Made by a program: the position numbers and the translations under genes
Assembly: GCA_947253305.1 (NCBI GenBank)
Contig: CAMXYZ010000059.1
Coordinates: forward strand, 1-5,719
Origin: an uncultured Helcococcus sp.
Lineage (GTDB): Bacteria; Bacillota; Clostridia; Tissierellales; Peptoniphilaceae
Reading direction: 5' to 3'
DNA length: 5,719 bases
In this document: piece by piece, positions 5,268 to 5,719 of the stretch
Layout of the letters: every line of letters starts with the position of its first letter
How positions within the stretch are numbered: position 1 is the stretch's first letter
The notes under the pieces: generated by a model
Seen by the model: only the letters and a program-made list of their open reading frames with translations
Database searches by the model: none
What the model was told of the DNA's origin: nothing

Positions 5268-5719
5268 TGGAAAACAAAAATATAAGAAATGAACGAAGAA
5301 AAAAATTAAATAGGAGAAAAAGAGCTAAAAGAAGATTATATATATTTATAGTTGCTGCTATACTTATAATGCTTCTTATGATATTTATTATTATTAATGC
5401 TGGTAAATTTATAATAAATCTATTTAATAAAGGTTCTAATAATGTAGGCACAGAACCAGAGAGACCTGGATATACTGAAAATCCTATTGTTAAAGAGTCA
5501 GAGGAAGTAACAACAGGTAAAGATACGGAAGAAGAAGTGGATTTAGAAAAAAAAAATGAAGAAAAGATTAATCAGTCAGGCATTTATAATGAATTCGCAA
5601 ATACCAAGATTTCTGAAAAAGAAAGACAAGAACTATTAGATAATTTACCTGAATCTCTTAGAGAGATGACAGAAAAATATGCAGAAACTGAGTCCACATT
5701 AATTCAATATAATAAATAT
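5267..5719 (+). CDS. Membrane-anchored extracytoplasmic protein, C-terminus beyond the window
   Basis: The first 151 codons of an open frame that continues past the right edge. The start ATG shares its A with the preceding TAA stop (TAATG), so translation is likely coupled; there is no strong Shine-Dalgarno. Residues 1-23 are extremely basic (11 Arg and Lys in RRKKLNRRKRAKRR alone), followed by one hydrophobic segment at about 24-44 (LYIFIVAAILIMLLMIFIII), which predicts an N-in, C-out anchor. Residues about 50-105 are a low-complexity, Glu/Lys/Thr/Pro-rich spacer typical of a wall-spanning linker. From about 106 a helical region begins (SEKERQELLDNLPESLREMTEKYAE). A similar short helical region often precedes a C39-like cysteine peptidase domain in Firmicutes surface proteins, but the diagnostic catalytic residues would lie outside the window, so this is a weak guess. 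I make no functional call. Confidence 0.75.
   Translation, partial: MENKNIRNERRKKLNRRKRAKRRLYIFIVAAILIMLLMIFIIINAGKFIINLFNKGSNNVGTEPERPGYTENPIVKESEEVTTGKDTEEEVDLEKKNEEKINQSGIYNEFANTKISEKERQELLDNLPESLREMTEKYAETESTLIQYNKY

Noticed and set aside
5230..5451. 73-codon hydrophobic minus-strand frame
   Set aside because: It mirrors the membrane segment and basic tail of the gene starting at 5267, and crosses the DUF3783 gene end; not supported.

Overview
The window is AT-rich throughout, with A/T-ending codons, strong AGGAGG-type ribosome sites and Firmicutes-type gene products. This points to a low-GC Bacillota bacterium. A clostridial or Tissierellia-like anaerobe (Peptoniphilaceae-type) is a reasonable guess, but the sequence does not fix the genus. 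No phage, transposon, CRISPR or RNA gene is visible. Most of it looks like ordinary chromosome with one notable protein.

Layout. Positions 1-980 are a leftward unit: nagB (glucosamine-6-phosphate deaminase), whose 3' end overlaps the start of a chromate-transporter-family gene that runs off the left edge. A 116-bp divergent spacer separates it from a rightward symporter gene (1097-2497) of the dicarboxylate/amino acid:cation family, closest by motifs to the L-cystine transporter TcyP. That gene converges on a leftward small membrane protein of unknown function (2558-2956), and the two share a near-perfect bidirectional hairpin terminator. A second divergent spacer (2957-3074) carries two good back-to-back promoters with 17-bp spacers. 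To its right lies a probable three-gene operon: an ABC-F ATPase of the YbiT/YkpA type (3075-4670), a DUF3783-type cytosolic protein starting at TTG (4695-5267), and the beginning of a single-pass membrane-anchored protein (5267-window end) whose start overlaps the preceding stop.

The most interesting feature is the ABC-F protein. All parts of one composite ATP site look intact: Walker A, Q-loop and Walker B Glu of NBD1 with LSGGE of NBD2. The opposite site is damaged in every part: the NBD2 Walker A has no GxGK, its Q-loop Gln is replaced, its Walker B catalytic Glu is Gln, and the NBD1 signature has lost its glycines. This looks like a coherent one-active-site ABC-F rather than random decay, because the reading frame, linker and C-terminus are intact. 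Whether this is specific to this lineage or shared across a Firmicutes subfamily cannot be decided here.

Functionally, the left half concerns amino-sugar catabolism, anion transport and cystine/amino-acid uptake. The right half concerns ribosome-associated translation factors (ABC-F) plus uncharacterised partners. No pathway clearly links all the genes.
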